A stretch of 50,340 nt of DNA, taken from NCBI GenBank assembly GCA_045546275.1, contig JAZQCM010000013.1, positions 1-50,340 on the forward strand, in the 5' to 3' direction. The translations under genes and the position numbers were made by a program. The notes under the pieces are model-generated. The model worked only from the letters and a program-made list of their open reading frames with translations, was not told the origin of the DNA and searched no databases. Positions within the stretch are counted from its first letter, which is position 1. Every line of letters starts with the position of its first letter. Positions 25,081 to 33,210 of the stretch are shown here, piece after piece. Origin of the DNA: RGIG1927 sp045546275. Lineage in GTDB: Bacteria > Bacillota > Clostridia > UMGS1883.

Positions 25081-26316
25081 TTATTCCCAACAATTTTCAA
25101 TACTTTCACGGATAATTTCAACGTATCTCTTAACCTTGTCAATGTCACGATTAACAGTGTAAACGTCACGCTGTGTGATTTCCACCTTACAGCCCTTAGC
25201 CGTTTTCAAGGTTTTTTCAATATGCGCACGGAAAGCTTCTTCGTCGAGCTTTTCGCCAACACCTAAGTAATTGGGGCTTGGCTTTCTGTGGTAAATAATG
25301 CCCGAGTTTTTAAGCTCGTTTGCCATATATTCTTCATCACACCAAGGTGAAATTGAAACCTTTTTAAGGTTAGGAAGTGTTTTAATATCATCCCAGAATG
25401 CACTTACAGGCTCACAACAGCCGTAGCTGAGTCTTCCGAAGTTGTCGGCAATCTTTTTGTAGCAGGGAAAAATAAATTCACGGAACATTTCAGGTGACAT
25501 GCCAACTGTTTCCTGACTGTCCAAAAATCCCCACAGGTCGTTAGTTCTTATAATACCTGTTTTTTCGTCCTCTTCGTAGAAAGCCAATGTGCCCTGACCA
25601 ACGGATTCAAAGCCGTGGTTTTGTAAAAGTGCGCCTTCTTTTTCGAGGTGCTTGAAATATGCAATGTAATCATTTGCAATTCTGTCCATCATTTCCTTGA
25701 ATTCATCGGGGTAGTCGTAAATGGAATAGAGCATGTTTTCCATGCCCATCATGTGCACCACCTGCTGAGTGGGAACAGAATAAAGACAATTTGAAACCAA
25801 TTTCACAGGCAGGATGTCACCAAAAACATCGTTTACACGGTCAATGTAATTAAATGTTCCTTCCTTGTCAACGCCATAATTTGATTTTGATAAAACCTTG
25901 TCAAAATCATCACCTAAATCGTCAATAATATGCTCAAAGGTGTGACCCATTTCTGTGCCGTCTTCTTTTTTTACCACACTTTCTTTAATATTGTGACCAA
26001 AAAGCTGGAACCAGCTGTGGTAGCCGGTCTGATAGAAAGGTGCCACAACCTTGTCATCGTCAAAGGTGTCAAGATTAATGCAATTGTGAAGAAGTCTGTA
26101 TTCGAGGCTTCTTGCAAAGTCGTCCTCGCACTGCATTAAGGGAGTTATTGCTTCATGGGCAAAGGTGTCAACCTCAATATGTATAACAGGTCTTTCGCCC
26201 TTATAGGCATTGTGTCTTTTCCAAAGCTCAACTCTTTCAAGGTTTTTATCACTGTTTGCAATTTCAATTTGTCGTTTTGCTAAATAACGAAGCCTTTCGC
26301 GGTCCTTATTATTCAT
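25081..26316 (-). CDS. URO-D-family protein, candidate substrate:corrinoid methyltransferase
   Basis: 411 residues, first gene of the corrinoid operon. It is a longer, distinct branch of the URO-D superfamily. Recognisable points are HNAYKGERPVIHIEVDTFAH near residue 40, FESVGQGTLAFYEED in the middle, and the C-terminal LSYGCCEPVSAFWDDIKTLP ... KKVSISPWCDEEYMA. The paired Cys of YGCCEP and the Cys of SPWC are possible zinc ligands. Its position suggests it takes a methyl group from an unknown methylated compound and gives it to the corrinoid protein. No MtaB-, MtbB- or MtvB-type enzyme is present to fill that role. It starts after TTAAGGAG. Confidence 0.7.
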   Translation of the reverse strand: MNNKDRERLRYLAKRQIEIANSDKNLERVELWKRHNAYKGERPVIHIEVDTFAHEAITPLMQCEDDFARSLEYRLLHNCINLDTFDDDKVVAPFYQTGYHSWFQLFGHNIKESVVKKEDGTEMGHTFEHIIDDLGDDFDKVLSKSNYGVDKEGTFNYIDRVNDVFGDILPVKLVSNCLYSVPTQQVVHMMGMENMLYSIYDYPDEFKEMMDRIANDYIAYFKHLEKEGALLQNHGFESVGQGTLAFYEEDEKTGIIRTNDLWGFLDSQETVGMSPEMFREFIFPCYKKIADNFGRLSYGCCEPVSAFWDDIKTLPNLKKVSISPWCDEEYMANELKNSGIIYHRKPSPNYLGVGEKLDEEAFRAHIEKTLKTAKGCKVEITQRDVYTVNRDIDKVKRYVEIIRESIENCWE

Positions 26317-26416
26317 AATATCAATCTCCTTAAAAAAAAGATGTCACTATAATAATATCAGCTATATCCTCGTTCGTATTTCAAATTTCAATTATAAAGT
26401 TTAGAAATCCAACCCA
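26317..26416. other. Upstream region of the corrinoid operon, no clear promoter
   Basis: This stretch between the corrinoid operon and the araC terminator is AT-rich. On the minus strand it contains TATTAT and TATAAT but no matching -35 at 16-18 bases. That would fit activator-dependent transcription by the adjacent AraC-type regulator. Confidence 0.4.
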
Positions 26417-26443
26417 AAAAGGAGACTTGGTAAGTCTCCTTTT
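26417..26443 (-). terminator. Terminator after the xylB-azlCD-araC operon
   Basis: An 11- to 12-bp stem AAAAGGAGACTT/AAGTCTCCTTTT with a GGT loop lies at the araC stop. On the minus strand it ends in T5. Confidence 0.85.
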
Positions 26444-27284
26444 AGAATTTGATTTTTCTGAATTTTCCGGGGGAAAGCCCTTCGCTTTTTTTAAAGCAGT
26501 ATATAAAATTCGCTTCGCTGTTAAAGCCTGTTTCGTAAGCAATTTCAGTAATGCTTTTATCGCTCTTTAACAAAAGCTCCTTTGCCCTGTTTAACCTTAC
26601 GTTTAAAATGTAATTATATGGCGAAAAACCGGTTTCCAGTTTAAAAAGCCTTGAAAAGTGAGTGGAGCTTAAATGAGCAAGCTCGGAAAGCTTTTCCACG
26701 CTCATCTGCTCACTGAGGTTATTTATTATATAATCCCTCACCTGCTTTATATTGTCGTCATTAATGCTTTCGTCACTGTCAATCCTGTCAGGCGAAAGAA
26801 GAGAGGCAAAAAGCTTGTATATTTCAAGAGAAAGCCTTGTTTCGCTGAGCATAACATTTGGGGTTATGCCCTCATACAACCTTACTATTCTCTTTTTGAC
26901 ATCCTTTGAATTTTTCAACACATTGCCATTGTTTTTTATAATTTCGTTGCATATTTCTCTTGAGTTTACCCCTGCAACATGAACCCATATAAACTCAAGG
27001 TAATCCTTTGTGCAGTATTCATGCTTTTCATAGCAGTCAAGTATTACTGTGTCGTTTTCGTAGGCTGTTTGCACATTGCCGTCCTTTGTTTTAAATGTGA
27101 AAGAGCCTTTTACAACATGAACAACCAACACACTTTCGTAATTATCTCTTTCCAGGCTGTAGTTTTCATTACAGTAAAAATGCCCTGCACTGAGAACATA
27201 GTAATAAAGGTTTTTCGCCTTTATAGAAGGTGATGAGAAATATATTTTCGAATCCTCCAAAACCCCTGTGCTGATTTTGTTCAT
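26442..27284 (-). CDS. AraC-family transcription regulator
   Basis: 280 residues. An N-terminal cupin-type sensing domain (SFTFKTKDGNVQTAYENDTV) precedes two C-terminal helix-turn-helix motifs (MSVEKLSELAHLSSTHFSRL and ITEIAYETGFNSEANFIYCF) and the ending LSPGKFRKIKF. It is the last gene of the xylB run, 12 bases after azlD, and its end faces the promoter region of the corrinoid operon. It could control either unit. Confidence 0.9.
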   Translation of the reverse strand: MNKISTGVLEDSKIYFSSPSIKAKNLYYYVLSAGHFYCNENYSLERDNYESVLVVHVVKGSFTFKTKDGNVQTAYENDTVILDCYEKHEYCTKDYLEFIWVHVAGVNSREICNEIIKNNGNVLKNSKDVKKRIVRLYEGITPNVMLSETRLSLEIYKLFASLLSPDRIDSDESINDDNIKQVRDYIINNLSEQMSVEKLSELAHLSSTHFSRLFKLETGFSPYNYILNVRLNRAKELLLKSDKSITEIAYETGFNSEANFIYCFKKSEGLSPGKFRKIKF

Positions 27285-27296
27285 TTTCTCACCTTC

Positions 27297-27608
27297 TTAC
27301 ATAATCCTCATTAAAACCATGTAGCATAATGTCCCTGCCACAATGCTGAAAAGAGTGTTTTTCTTCCACAAGTGCATTCCCACAACCACCAGCACGCTGA
27401 CAAGCTGCAGTACTGCATTACCCATATTAATATCCTTTAAGCAATAAACAACAAGCATTGCCATTACCGCAAAGGGCAACACCTTACCTAAATAATCAAC
27501 AAATTCAGGTGTTTTCCGGTTGCCTAAAAGCAAAAAGGGCAAAAAGCGCAAAAGCGCCGTTACAAGTGCGATAACAAGAATGAGTACTAATGCATATGTA
27601 TTATTCAT
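27297..27608 (-). CDS. azlD: AzlD family branched-chain amino acid exporter subunit
   Basis: A small protein of ~103 residues with four membrane helices. ALVTALLRFLPFLLLG, then FVDYLGKVLPFAVMAMLVVY and a C-terminal helix give the AzlD layout. The ATG at 27608 is preferred over the GTG at 27614 because the AGG ribosome site is 10 bases away instead of 4. It overlaps the end of azlC, as AzlC and AzlD form one exporter. Confidence 0.88.
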   Translation of the reverse strand: MNNTYALVLILVIALVTALLRFLPFLLLGNRKTPEFVDYLGKVLPFAVMAMLVVYCLKDINMGNAVLQLVSVLVVVGMHLWKKNTLFSIVAGTLCYMVLMRIM

Positions 27609-28287
27609 TTTCACTGCACCTGCCCTTCATAAGTGCCAGAATAAACACAATCACAATCATTGACGGAATAAGGAAATTGTCCTTCCCGAAAACTACAAGA
27701 CAAATACTACTTGCCAAAAGTCCTGTTAATGCGGGAATGTGGTTTTTCACACTTTGCCACTGGTCAACAAAAACCGTTACAAAAAGTGCGGTCATTGAAA
27801 ACTCAATTCCTGCCATGCTAAAGGGTATTGCAAAGCCGATAAGAGAGCCTATAACACTGCCTAAAACCCAGTAGGACTGGTCCAAAACGGACACATAAAA
27901 GCTGTAGGTATGCATGTCTTTTTTATTGTCAAACTTGTCGTAACAAACCAAGGAATAGGTTTCATCAGTTAAGGCAAATATCATATAGGGTTTCTTTTTG
28001 CCTGCACCCTTGTATTTGTCAATCATTGACACTCCGTAAAAAAGGTGCCTTGCATTTACCATAAGGGTGGTAAGTATTGCAGTTGGAATTGATGCTGCGC
28101 TTGTTAAAAGGCTTATTCCCACATATTGCATACTACCTGCAAAAATTGCGCCACTCATTAAAAGAGACCACCAAACCCCATAGCCTGCTTCCTCAAGCAT
28201 TATGCCAAAGCCTATGCCTAAAACCATGTACCCGCTCATAACGGGCAGGGTGTCAAAAAACGCCCGTTTTAAAAGCTTAGAGTTCAT
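27601..28287 (-). CDS. azlC: AzlC family branched-chain amino acid exporter subunit
   Basis: About 228 residues with the AzlC signatures GYMVLGIGFGIMLEEAGYG near the N-terminus, FAGSMQYVGISLLTSAA and ARHLFYGVSM, and ALTDETYSL in the middle. The ATG at 28287 is chosen because it overlaps the xylB stop as ATGA and lies downstream of AAGGA. The TTG at 28299 would sit on that ribosome site. Large subunit of a two-component permease; the substrate may be valine-like or another small amino acid. Confidence 0.88.
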   Translation of the reverse strand: MNSKLLKRAFFDTLPVMSGYMVLGIGFGIMLEEAGYGVWWSLLMSGAIFAGSMQYVGISLLTSAASIPTAILTTLMVNARHLFYGVSMIDKYKGAGKKKPYMIFALTDETYSLVCYDKFDNKKDMHTYSFYVSVLDQSYWVLGSVIGSLIGFAIPFSMAGIEFSMTALFVTVFVDQWQSVKNHIPALTGLLASSICLVVFGKDNFLIPSMIVIVFILALMKGRCSENE

Positions 28288-29738
28288 AACCTGTACCAAT
28301 CCTTAAGGCTTTTGTGAAGTGCTTTGAATTTTTCATAGCCTTTGTCGTATTTTTCTGTTGTGTTACTGTCGCAAAAGATTATTTTTTTTGTTGTAAACAA
28401 CGCATCGGAAGCCACTTTAACGTTTTCGTACTCCCCTGCTGCAACCATTGCCAGAATTGCCGCACCCATGGAAGGGCCTTCCGTGTTTTCGGGGACCACA
28501 ACCTCAACCTTTAAAATGTTTGCAAGCATTTGTCTCCATGCTTTGTTTTTACCGCCGCCACCGCACACACGGACAGAGTTAATTTCAATGCCTTCATTAC
28601 GTGCTTCCTCCACGCTGTCACGAAGGGCATAACAAACACCCTCCATAAGCGCTTTTGCCATTTCCTCACGGGTTGTATCCATGCTCATGCCAACAAAGGC
28701 GCCTCTTAAGTAAGGGTCGTTATGAGGTGAGCGTTCACCCATAAGGTACGGAAGGTAGAAAACCTTGCTTTCACCATCACTTGTTACATTTTCAAACTCA
28801 GCATAATCCTCGGATTTTAATATGTCTTCAATCCACCACTTGTTACAGCTTGCAGCACTTAAAATGCAACCCATAAGATGGAAATTGCCATCTGCATGAC
28901 GGAAGGAGTGAAGAGTGTTGCCCTTTGGCACGGTAAATTTGTCACTTGCAATAAAAACTGTTCCCGATGTACCTAACGAAACACTGCACATGCTGTTGCC
29001 AACAACGCCCATGCCTATTGCCGCACAGGCATTGTCACCGCCACCGGGTGCAACAATCACATCCCCCATGCCTAATTTTCGGCAAATTTCCTTTTTCACA
29101 AGACCAATGTTATCGTAGGAATTGCAAACCTTGGGGAGCATGCTTTCATTAATTGAGCACAACTCAAGCATTTCTTTGCTGTAGCAGTTATTTTCAACGT
29201 CAAACAAAAGCAATCCCGAAGCATCGCTCGGCTCTGTTACAAACTGCCCCGTAAGTCGGTAAACAAGGTAATCCTTGGGGAGCATAATTTTTCTGATTTT
29301 TTCAAAATTCTCCCTTTCGTTGTCCCTTACCCACATAATTTTAGGCGCAGTAAAGCCTGGGAATGCAATGTTTCCTGTCATTCGGCTTATTTCACTCTGC
29401 CCAATTTCGTTATTAAGATAGTCACATTCCTTGCTGCTTCTGGAGTCGTTCCAGAGTATGGCATTTCTTATGACTTTATCATCCTTGTCGAGCATAACAA
29501 GTCCGTGCATTTGCCCAGCCACACTCAAGGCTTTAACCTTGTCGGCTACCCCCTCTGTCAAATCAATCAACGCATCAATTGTTTTTTCAAACCAATCGCA
29601 AGGGTTTTGCTCGCTGTAACCATCCTGCGGAAAATACAAGGGATACTCCTTTGTTACGCTTTTTACAACATTGCCTTCTTTGTCGCAAAGTATTGTTTTA
29701 ACAGAAGAAGTTCCCAAATCTATACCTACGTAATACAT
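28284..29738 (-). CDS. xylB: Xylulokinase
   Basis: A 484-residue FGGY-family kinase that phosphorylates D-xylulose for the pentose phosphate pathway. GIDLGTSSVKTILCD is the N-terminal phosphate loop. AGQMHGLV and the LWNDSRSS segment are typical of xylulokinases. DASGLLLFDV, APGGGDNACAAIGMG and RVCGGGGKNKAWRQMLANIL follow in order. The start follows AAGGATGTGA, with a promoter at 29759-29787. No xylose isomerase or transporter is next to it, so xylulose must come from elsewhere. Its pairing with azlCD is unexplained. Confidence 0.9.
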   Translation of the reverse strand: MYYVGIDLGTSSVKTILCDKEGNVVKSVTKEYPLYFPQDGYSEQNPCDWFEKTIDALIDLTEGVADKVKALSVAGQMHGLVMLDKDDKVIRNAILWNDSRSSKECDYLNNEIGQSEISRMTGNIAFPGFTAPKIMWVRDNERENFEKIRKIMLPKDYLVYRLTGQFVTEPSDASGLLLFDVENNCYSKEMLELCSINESMLPKVCNSYDNIGLVKKEICRKLGMGDVIVAPGGGDNACAAIGMGVVGNSMCSVSLGTSGTVFIASDKFTVPKGNTLHSFRHADGNFHLMGCILSAASCNKWWIEDILKSEDYAEFENVTSDGESKVFYLPYLMGERSPHNDPYLRGAFVGMSMDTTREEMAKALMEGVCYALRDSVEEARNEGIEINSVRVCGGGGKNKAWRQMLANILKVEVVVPENTEGPSMGAAILAMVAAGEYENVKVASDALFTTKKIIFCDSNTTEKYDKGYEKFKALHKSLKDWYRL

Positions 29739-29758
29739 AAAATCACATCCTTTTTCTT

Positions 29759-29787
29759 ATCCTATCACTACTAACTCTCGTTGTCAA
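29759..29787 (-). promoter_or_regulatory. Sigma-A promoter for xylB operon
   Basis: TTGACA (complement of 29782-29787), 17 bases, TAGGAT (complement of 29759-29764). It is back to back with the apgM promoter. Confidence 0.7.
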
Positions 29788-29804
29788 CTTTTATAAAAAT
29801 TATA

Positions 29805-29833
29805 TTGCACATTTCCCTTGATGGTGGTATAAT
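29805..29833 (+). promoter_or_regulatory. Sigma-A promoter for apgM
   Basis: TTGCAC (29805-29810), 17 bases, TATAAT (29828-29833). Confidence 0.8.
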
Positions 29834-29853
29834 GTTAGAAATATTCTGAAAGG

Positions 29854-29869
29854 AGGAACTAGGGTTCCT
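29854..29869 (+). promoter_or_regulatory. Hairpin covering the apgM ribosome site
   Basis: AGGAAC (29854-29859) and GTTCCT (29864-29869) form a 6-bp stem that takes in half of the AGGAGG site (29851-29856) and ends at the base before the ATG. It could lower or regulate translation. Confidence 0.45.
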
Positions 29870-31078
29870 ATGAAATATGTTGTTGTATTAACCGACGGTG
29901 CAGGGGATTACCCCGTTGATGCTTTGGGTGGCAAAACTCCCCTTGAAGCATCAAAAACTCCTAACATGGATTTTTTTGCATCGGAAGGTAAGCTTTTTTT
30001 AGTTAAAACTGTTGGCGAAGGCTTAAAGCCCGGCAGTGATGTTGCAAATCTTTCCGTAATGGGCTACAATCCTTACGAATATTATACAGGTCGCTCTCCC
30101 TTGGAGGCGGCAAGCATTGGTGTTGATTTGTCTGAAACACAGACTGCTTTCCGTGCAAACACAGTTACGCTCTCTGACGAAGAAAAATACGAGGACAAAA
30201 CAATGGTTGACTACTCTGCAGGCGAAATCACAACCGAAGAAAGCAGAGAATTAATATTAGCGGTTAAAGAAGCACTATTCGGTGGGGATATTGACCTTTT
30301 CCCCGGTGTTAGCTATCGCCATCTTTTCACATGGGACAATGCTCCCGAAAAGTTCGCTCTCACTCCCCCTCATGACATTTCCGACAGAAAAATCAAGGAC
30401 TATCTCCCTGACAACGAAAGAATACTTGATTTAATGAAAAAGAGTGAAGCTGTGTTAAAGGACCACCCTGTTAACAAAAAGCGTATTGCCGAAGGCAAAA
30501 ACCCTGCAACAAGCATTTGGGTATGGGGCGAAGGCAAAAAGCCGCTTCTTTCCTCCTTTGAAGAAAAGTACGGCTTGAAGGGTGCGGTTGTTTCCGCAGT
30601 TGACCTTATTAAGGGCATTGGCATTTTAGCAAAGATGAATTCGATTGATGTTGAAGGCGTAACAGGCAACCTCCACACCAATTTTGACGGCAAGGCAAAG
30701 GCTGCTGCCGATGCACTTTTGAAGGATGATTGCGATTTGGTGTATGTTCACCTTGAAGCTCCCGACGAATGTGGTCATCAGGGCGATGCTACAGGCAAGG
30801 TAAAGAGCCTTGAGCTTATTGACGAAAAGATAATAGGCTACATAAAAAATGAACTGGACAAGGCAAATGAGGATTATATCTTCATGGTACTTCCCGACCA
30901 TTTCACACCTATTGCTATCAAAACACACAGCGCCGAAAATGTTCCCTGTATTGTTTACAGAAAGGGCGATTGTAACCACACAGGCTACACCTACACTGAA
31001 AAATGTGCAGACGAGCACGGTGAATTTATTGAAATCGGCCACGAATTAATGCAGAAATTTATTGATATGGGCAAATAA
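29870..31078 (+). CDS. apgM: Archaeal-type cofactor-independent phosphoglycerate mutase
   Basis: 402 residues of the alkaline-phosphatase superfamily. It interconverts 2- and 3-phosphoglycerate through a phosphoserine. DGAGDYP near the N-terminus gives the first metal Asp. The catalytic serine lies in GSDVANLSVMGYNP. YTGRSPLEAASIG is the ApgM signature, and HLEAPDECGHQGD and LPDHFTP supply the remaining metal ligands. It is the only plus-strand gene between 6.8 and 43 kb and ends at the terminator 31092-31121. Confidence 0.92.
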   Translation: MKYVVVLTDGAGDYPVDALGGKTPLEASKTPNMDFFASEGKLFLVKTVGEGLKPGSDVANLSVMGYNPYEYYTGRSPLEAASIGVDLSETQTAFRANTVTLSDEEKYEDKTMVDYSAGEITTEESRELILAVKEALFGGDIDLFPGVSYRHLFTWDNAPEKFALTPPHDISDRKIKDYLPDNERILDLMKKSEAVLKDHPVNKKRIAEGKNPATSIWVWGEGKKPLLSSFEEKYGLKGAVVSAVDLIKGIGILAKMNSIDVEGVTGNLHTNFDGKAKAAADALLKDDCDLVYVHLEAPDECGHQGDATGKVKSLELIDEKIIGYIKNELDKANEDYIFMVLPDHFTPIAIKTHSAENVPCIVYRKGDCNHTGYTYTEKCADEHGEFIEIGHELMQKFIDMGK

Positions 31079-31091
31079 TTTTACACACAAA

Positions 31092-31121
31092 AAGGACGGA
31101 AAAAATCCGTCCTTCTTTTTT
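31092..31121. terminator. Bidirectional terminator between apgM and the transporter operon
   Basis: A 9-bp stem AAGGACGGA/TCCGTCCTT with an A5 loop has a T-rich tail on the plus side and an A-run on the other, serving both converging units. Confidence 0.88.
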
Positions 31122-32107
31122 TATCTCTCTTCTCGGAAATAAGGAAGACCCAAATGTGCCGGAGGCTGGTTTTCCTTTTTCTTACGCATGCTTGTGATGA
31201 TAAGAACTATGATTGTAACCACATAAGGAAGCATTTCGAAAAGCTTCTTTGCGCTTACTGTAATACCGGGAATATATGTTGGGATTACATACAAAAATCC
31301 GAAAAGGATTGAGCCGAGAATGCTCAATGAGGGTCTCCAAATGGAGAAAATTACAAGCGCTATGGCAAGCCAGCCACGGTCACCGAAGCCGTTGTTTGAC
31401 CAAACACCGTTAGCATAGTCCATTACGTAGTAAAGACCGCCAAGACCTGCAATTGCACTGCCTATGCTTGTTGCAAGGTACTTATACTTTGTAACATTAA
31501 TACCCATGGCGTCGGCAGTTTCGGGGTTTTCGCCAACTGCTCTCAAATGAAGACCAACACGGGTTTTGTTAAGAATGTGGGATGCAACAAGCGCCACAAT
31601 AATTGCCACATAAACCAAAAAGCCGTAGGAAAGGAAAATTTCTCCAAACCAGCCCAAACTGTTCGCAAAGGGAAGCTGGGTTTTAAAGCATGTACTTGTT
31701 TTGGAAAGAGCAATTGAAGGAACGTCTGTGTCCACAAGCTTGATAAGAGAGCCACCAAAAAAGTTACCAATACCAATACCAAAGGTTGTAAGGGCAAGAC
31801 CTGTAACATTCTGGTTAGCACGCAGAGTTACTGTTAAGAAACAGTAGATAAGACCCATAAGAGTTGAGCCCACTAAGGAGCACAAAAGGGGAATTAAAAC
31901 CGCTAAAAAGGGGTTCATCATGTCAGGCGACGGGAAGCTGTTTTCATAAAGGAAGCTGCCTGCAACACCGCTGATTGCACCCACATACATAATACCGGGA
32001 ATACCTAAGTTAAGGTGACCTGATTTTTCGGTGAGGATTTCACCTGTTGAGCCCAAAAGCAAAGGAGTTCCCTGCATAACTGCACGCTGAATAATTGTAG
32101 TAATCAT
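31121..32107 (-). CDS. nupQ: Nucleoside ABC transporter permease (NupQ-like)
   Basis: 328 residues with about eight to nine membrane helices, in the BPD_transp_2 family used by BMP-dependent nucleoside importers. Clear points are TPLLLGSTGEILTEKSGHLNLGI near the N-terminus and HLRAVGENPETADAMGINV, the coupling segment touching the ATPase. It overlaps the preceding permease gene by four bases (ATGA). The exact nucleoside transported is not shown by sequence. Confidence 0.88.
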   Translation of the reverse strand: MITTIIQRAVMQGTPLLLGSTGEILTEKSGHLNLGIPGIMYVGAISGVAGSFLYENSFPSPDMMNPFLAVLIPLLCSLVGSTLMGLIYCFLTVTLRANQNVTGLALTTFGIGIGNFFGGSLIKLVDTDVPSIALSKTSTCFKTQLPFANSLGWFGEIFLSYGFLVYVAIIVALVASHILNKTRVGLHLRAVGENPETADAMGINVTKYKYLATSIGSAIAGLGGLYYVMDYANGVWSNNGFGDRGWLAIALVIFSIWRPSLSILGSILFGFLYVIPTYIPGITVSAKKLFEMLPYVVTIIVLIITSMRKKKENQPPAHLGLPYFREER

Positions 32108-33210
32108 ACATTTCTCTCCTTTTTATTGAACTTAATCTTATAGTTAATGAAAAACTCAGAGCCGATAATAAAGAATATGATAATACCTGTGATAATATCG
32201 GAGAAGGATGAGTTTAATCGGTAAACCTCGGAAATTTTTGATGCACCCTTCTGCAGGAAAACAATGAGAAGGGATGTAAGCACCATGAAAATGGGGTTGA
32301 ACTTTGCAAGCCATGAAACCATGATTGCGGTAAAGCCACGACCACCCGAGGTGTCGCTCTTTAAGGAATGGTCTGTACCTGCAACAAGCAAAAAGCCCGC
32401 CACACCGCAAAGAGCACCTGAAATAATCATTGTACGAAGAACAACCTTTTCAACATTGATACCTATGTATCTTGCTGTGTTCTCACTCTCACCTACTACA
32501 GAGATTTCATAGCCCTGCTTACTGTATTTGAGGTAAATGTATATCACAATTGTGAGAATTGCAACAATTAAAATGTTTATAAAATATCTTTGTCCGAAAA
32601 GCACTGGTAACTGACCGTGTTCAAGTGTTCTGGGAGTACCCGAACCCTTGGGCACAGACCACTCAAGTGTAAAATACGCTACAATCTGGATTGCAATGTA
32701 GTTCATCATGAGTGTGAAAAGAGTTTCGTTTGAGTTAAAACGTGTTTTGAAATATGCAGGAATAACACCCCACAAAGCGCCCATTACAATACTTGCAACA
32801 AGCATTAATGGGATAAGTATAGGCGAAGGAATAATTTCACCTAAGAAAATCATACAGCAGGCTGTAGCAAAACCGCCTATTAATATCTGACCTTCACCGC
32901 CAATGTTCCAGAAACGCATTTTAAAGGCAGGTGTTACCGCCAACGCCACGCAAAGAAGTATGGCAGTGTTCTGGAAAAGGTTCCATGTAAGACGTGAGGT
33001 GCCGATTGCACCGTCAATCATGGTGAGATACATTTTAATGGGGTCAAGGTCTGTAAGTGAAATTGTTACAAAGCCGCACACTACAAGGGCAAGGGCAACA
33101 GCAATAATTCTGATTGTCCATGCTTGCCACCACATCATACCGTCACGCTTTACAATATGACCCTTTGCACTGAAAAATGCCGAGAGGCACAAGTTATCCA
33201 GTTTTTTCAT
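32104..33210 (-). CDS. nupP: Nucleoside ABC transporter permease (NupP-like)
   Basis: 368 residues and about ten membrane helices, paralogous to the next permease and forming a heterodimer with it. FWNIGGEGQILIGGFATA and ISVVGESENTARYIGINVEK are the family signatures, the latter being the ATPase coupling loop. It starts at the base where the ATP-binding gene ends. Confidence 0.88.
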   Translation of the reverse strand: MKKLDNLCLSAFFSAKGHIVKRDGMMWWQAWTIRIIAVALALVVCGFVTISLTDLDPIKMYLTMIDGAIGTSRLTWNLFQNTAILLCVALAVTPAFKMRFWNIGGEGQILIGGFATACCMIFLGEIIPSPILIPLMLVASIVMGALWGVIPAYFKTRFNSNETLFTLMMNYIAIQIVAYFTLEWSVPKGSGTPRTLEHGQLPVLFGQRYFINILIVAILTIVIYIYLKYSKQGYEISVVGESENTARYIGINVEKVVLRTMIISGALCGVAGFLLVAGTDHSLKSDTSGGRGFTAIMVSWLAKFNPIFMVLTSLLIVFLQKGASKISEVYRLNSSFSDIITGIIIFFIIGSEFFINYKIKFNKKERNV

